From Quadrisphaera sp. (lineage in GTDB: Bacteria > Actinomycetota > Actinomycetes > Actinomycetales > Quadrisphaeraceae): a stretch of DNA of 19,204 nt. The notes beneath the pieces were generated by a model. That model had not been told where the DNA came from, did not search any database, and saw only the letters and a list, made by a program, of their open reading frames with translations. Of the stretch, positions 16,042 through 19,204 are shown in pieces (the stretch's first letter is position 1; each line of letters begins with the position of its first letter). Where the stretch lies: assembly GCA_029258695.1 (NCBI GenBank), contig JARIBR010000302.1, forward strand, positions 1 through 19,204, given 5' to 3'. The position numbers and the translations under genes were made by a program.

Positions 16042-16080
16042 CAGCGACCCCAGCGCTGCGACCCGACCGGCACGACGCTC

Positions 16081-16109
16081 TGGACGAGACCTCCCCCGTC
16101 CCCTAGCGT
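16081..16109 (+). promoter_or_regulatory. Candidate promoter of the nicotinamidase gene, leaderless
   Basis: TGGACG (16081-16086), a 17-base spacer and TAGCGT (16104-16109) match a housekeeping-sigma promoter. The GTG start at 16117 is seven bases after the -10, exactly where transcription should begin, and no Shine-Dalgarno sequence is present. Confidence 0.5.
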
Positions 16110-16116
16110 CCTGGTC

Positions 16117-16725
16117 GTGGCCCAGACCTACACCCCCACCACCGCGCTGCTCGTCGTCGACATGCAGCGCGACTTCGCCGCGCAGGACGGTTCCCTCTCC
16201 GTCCCCGGCGGCACCGAGGTGGTGCCGGTCATCAACGACGAGGTGCGTGCTGCGGCGGCCGCGGGAGCCCTCGTGGTCTACACCCAGGACTGGCACCCGG
16301 CCTCGACCCCGCACTTTGAGGCCGACGGAGGGCTGTGGCCCGTCCACTGCGTCGCGGGCACCCCGGGCGCCGAGCTCGTCGACGACCTGCTGGTCATCGC
16401 CTCCCCCGGTGGCGGGGACCCGCTGCGCGTCCGCAAGGGCGTGGGCGCCGAGGACGGCTACTCCGCGTTCTCCGAGACCGACCTCGCCGACGGGTCCACG
16501 GTGGGCACCGGTCTGCGCGAGATGCTCGACGAGGCCGGGATCGACCAGCTCGTGGTCGTCGGTCTCGCCGGGGACTACTGCGTCAAGGCGAGCGCCGTGG
16601 ACGGCGCGCGCGCCGGGTACCGCGTGCTCGTCCCGCTCGAGGCGACGCGCTACGTGGCGCTGTCGAGCGACGACGACGTCGAGGCGCGCGAGGAGATGAG
16701 CGCGGCCGGCGTGACGCTGGTCTGA
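16117..16725 (+). CDS. pncA: Nicotinamidase (isochorismatase-like hydrolase family)
   Basis: A 202-residue cytosolic enzyme that hydrolyses nicotinamide to nicotinate and ammonia for NAD salvage. In mycobacteria the same enzyme activates pyrazinamide. The catalytic triad is visible: Asp15 (VVDMQRDF), Lys107 (RVRKGVG) and Cys155 (AGDYCVKASA). Metal ligands fit Asp58, His60 (YTQDWHP), His66 and His77. The length fits the family (about 185-215). GTG at 16117 is used because the next sequence matches the family start and the upstream DNA is a promoter. It is divergent from the GGDEF gene and 74 bases before the SRPBCC gene. Confidence 0.9.
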   Translation: MAQTYTPTTALLVVDMQRDFAAQDGSLSVPGGTEVVPVINDEVRAAAAAGALVVYTQDWHPASTPHFEADGGLWPVHCVAGTPGAELVDDLLVIASPGGGDPLRVRKGVGAEDGYSAFSETDLADGSTVGTGLREMLDEAGIDQLVVVGLAGDYCVKASAVDGARAGYRVLVPLEATRYVALSSDDDVEAREEMSAAGVTLV

Positions 16726-16799
16726 GCTGTCGGGGGGTGGGGGCAGCGCCGACGCGGTAGACACGGGTCACCAGCCACCACCGCCCCGAGGAGCTCCCC

Positions 16800-17213
16800 G
16801 TGACCGTCGACAGCACACGCTCGACCACCGTCTCGGCCCCCGCCGACACCCTGTTCGCCTACCTCTCCGAGGTGGAGAACCTCCCGGAGTACTTCGCGAC
16901 GATGAAGGAGGCCCACCGCACCGGTGGCTCCGACGAGGTCCACACCGTCGCCGAGCTCCCCGGCGGCCAGGAGGTGGAGGGAGAGGCGTACTTCCGCGTC
17001 GACGAGGCGCAGCGCCACATCGCGTGGGGCTCGGAGGGCGGCTCCGAGTACGCCGGCTCCCTCGACGTCACCGCGAGCGGCGACGGGTCGGTGGTCGAGG
17101 TGCGCATCCACTCCCCCCACGGCAGCGACGAGGACATCACCCGCGGCATCGACGAGACCCTCGCGACCCTCAAGAAGACCGTGGAGGAGCAGGGGAAGGG
17201 CCAGCGCGCCTGA
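16800..17213 (+). CDS. SRPBCC (START/polyketide-cyclase-like) family protein
   Basis: A 137-residue protein with the single-domain SRPBCC pattern. A first strand (VDSTRSTTVSAPADTLFAYLSEVENLPEYF) leads into the helix pair that closes the hydrophobic pocket, strands follow (AHRTGGSDEVHTVAEL, EGEAYFRVDEAQRHIAWGS, SLDVTASGDGSVVEVRIH), and a long C-terminal helix ends the protein (DEDITRGIDETLATLKKTVEEQ). Such proteins bind small hydrophobic ligands, and the ligand here is unknown. GTG at 16800 has GAGGAG six bases upstream (16788-16793). It ends 63 bases before the GDH start and may share a transcript with it, though GDH seems to have its own promoter region. Confidence 0.8.
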   Translation: MTVDSTRSTTVSAPADTLFAYLSEVENLPEYFATMKEAHRTGGSDEVHTVAELPGGQEVEGEAYFRVDEAQRHIAWGSEGGSEYAGSLDVTASGDGSVVEVRIHSPHGSDEDITRGIDETLATLKKTVEEQGKGQRA

Positions 17214-17251
17214 TCCCCGGGCGCGCACCCGCTAGCCTCTGCGCGCACCCG
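17210..17251 (+). promoter_or_regulatory. Candidate glutamate dehydrogenase promoter with an 11-bp direct repeat
   Basis: CTGATC (17210-17215), a 17-base spacer and TAGCCT (17233-17238) form a weak promoter. GCGCGCACCCG occurs twice, at 17221-17231 in the spacer and at 17241-17251 near the expected transcription start, 20 bases apart or about two helical turns. This could be a regulator site; no regulator is identified. Confidence 0.35.
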
Positions 17252-17255
17252 TTGA

Positions 17256-18626
<1,371 letters not shown>

Positions 18627-18673
18627 CGGCTCCCCGGCCGGTGGGTGGCGCGGGCGAGCCGTCCGGGCATCGC

Positions 18674-18754
18674 TCGAGCGGGGAGTCCGTGCGACGCGGT
18701 GGGGTCGAGCGGGGAGTTGGTGCCCTCTCGATGCGTCGAGCGGGGAGTTGGTGC
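18674..18754. repeat. Direct repeat array: three 19-bp units at an exact 31-bp period
   Basis: Units start at 18674, 18705 and 18736. Units 2 and 3 are identical, TCGAGCGGGGAGTTGGTGC; unit 1 has CC in place of TG within AGTTGG. Each is separated from the next by 12 unrelated bases (GACGCGGTGGGG and CCTCTCGATGCG). The array lies in the 291-base spacer (18627-18917) between gdhA and ssrA, where I see no convincing gene. Weak partial symmetry (TCGAG...CTCGA) exists in unit 2. The function is unknown; it could be a dispersed intergenic repeat or a binding-site array. Confidence 0.8.
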
Positions 18755-18813
18755 GGCTCGGATCGGCGTGTCGCGCGCACGAGGTCCCCTGTCGGCGCGC
18801 AGCGCCCGCCGGC

Positions 18814-18859
18814 CCGGCTGGCCGGCCAGCCGGCACACCGCCCGCCGCGGCCGGCCGCG
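18814..18859. repeat. Two GC palindromes
   Basis: CCGGCTGGCC/GGCCAGCCGG forms a perfect 20-bp palindrome (18814-18833). A second perfect palindrome, CGCGGCCGGCCGCG, lies at 18846-18859. Together with the hairpin at 18873 they form a highly structured block downstream of gdhA. Chance GC symmetry is possible. Confidence 0.5.
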
Positions 18860-18872
18860 CAGCACCACAGCA

Positions 18873-18903
18873 GAAGGCCCGCCCCCTGGAGGGGCGGGCC
18901 TTC
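18873..18903. terminator. Strong two-way terminator between gdhA and ssrA
   Basis: GAAGGCCCGCCCC (18873-18885) pairs perfectly with GGGGCGGGCCTTC (18891-18903) around CTGGA, giving 13 bp. It is followed by GGTGTT on the plus strand and TGCTGT on the minus strand. It stands 15 bases beyond the tmRNA 3' end and downstream of gdhA, so it can serve both convergent transcripts. Confidence 0.8.
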
Positions 18904-18917
18904 GGTGTTGCGGGGTG

Positions 18918-19204
18918 TGGAGGTGGCGGGAATCGAACCCGCGTCCGTCGTCGTACCACCAGGGCTTCTCCGAGTGCAGCCTGCTGTGGATTTTCTCAGC
19001 CCCAGCACTCGCGCAGGCACGCTGCTGACGGGCTCAGTCATCTGGGTGTTCCACCACGTGCGATGACGACACGTGGCAGCAGTGGCTCCCTAGCTGTCGC
19101 CGGTACCCGGGCCGGGAGCGCTCCCGGGCCGACGGACCTCTAGACCTCGCTCAGGCGGCGAGGGAGAAGTCGGTGCGCTTGGAATCGGCACCTATTGTGT
19201 TGCG
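18918..19204 (-). ncRNA. ssrA: Transfer-messenger RNA (tmRNA), 3' part; 5' end beyond the window
   Basis: tmRNA rescues stalled ribosomes by adding a degradation tag. On the minus strand the 3' end shows a tRNA-like T arm (GCGGG-TTCGATT-CCCGC, 18926-18942) followed by the acceptor strand CACCTCC and discriminator A at 18918. The next encoded bases are CAC, so the CCA end seems to be added after transcription. The tag frame is at 19189-19151 and encodes ADSKRTDFSLAA then TGA. The segment between holds the pseudoknot region; its GGAGCGCTCCCGG stretch near 19111-19129 can form a stem. The 5' acceptor strand, D arm and first pseudoknot lie outside, probably under 100 bases away. Promoter not in view. 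Confidence 0.93.
19151..19189 (-). other. tmRNA tag-peptide reading frame (ADSKRTDFSLAA)
   Basis: GCC at 19189-19187 is the likely resume codon. It is preceded by ATAGGT, similar to the UAG-containing element before the E. coli resume codon. The frame encodes 12 residues and a TGA. The LAA end is the ClpXP-recognised signal; Ser replaces the common Ala just before it. Confidence 0.85.

Noticed and set aside
18674..18754. 31-bp-period repeats as a CRISPR array
   Set aside because: Gaps are only 12 bp, units 19 bp, three copies, and no cas genes are nearby.
18918..18960. A separate tRNA gene suggested by the T-arm-like sequence
   Set aside because: There is no anticodon or D arm next to it; with the tag frame at 19151-19189 it is the 3' end of tmRNA.

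Overview
The window is very GC-rich, uses many GTG starts, and has genes packed with 4-base ATGA or GTGA overlaps. Together with a DUF3039 protein, a TIGR03083-type mycothiol-dependent isomerase domain, a putrescine-oxidase-like flavoprotein and a tmRNA tag ending LAA, this points to an actinobacterium. The tag ADSKRTDFSLAA and the gene content make the Kineococcus/Quadrisphaera group a reasonable but unproven guess.

Layout. (1) 1-3496, minus strand: a TetR regulator joined in one open frame to a mycothiol-dependent isomerase-like domain, then DUF3039, an MFS transporter and the 5' end of a probable helicase gene. (2) 3497-3665: a divergent control region with a palindromic operator over the likely promoter of the next operon. 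(3) 3666-5977, plus strand: a putrescine-oxidase-like amine oxidase and a tandem universal stress protein, overlapping by ATGA. (4) 6003-9123, minus strand: remains of a defence locus, namely an hsdR pseudogene behind a DUF4258/YgiT-zinc-finger toxin-antitoxin-like pair, with no hsdM or hsdS in view. (5) 9181-15933, minus strand: a GGDEF protein, a two-gene ABC exporter, an ACT-domain malic enzyme, a VanZ-like membrane protein and AlgH/YqgE, mostly overlapping. (6) 16117-18626, plus strand: nicotinamidase, an SRPBCC protein and NADP-type glutamate dehydrogenase. (7) 18627-19204: an intergenic stretch with a 31-bp-period repeat, palindromes and a strong two-way terminator, then the 3' part of tmRNA (ssrA) on the minus strand, running off the window end.

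Most of the window is ordinary actinobacterial housekeeping. The parts worth a second look are the doubly broken hsdR (an in-frame amber codon plus an out-of-frame internal deletion), the TetR-isomerase fused frame with a promoter-like -10 inside it, the TetR operator between that gene and the amine oxidase, the 31-bp-period repeats beside ssrA, and several TAnnnT boxes placed 6-7 bases before start codons, which suggests leaderless transcripts. I found no convincing wholly new system.
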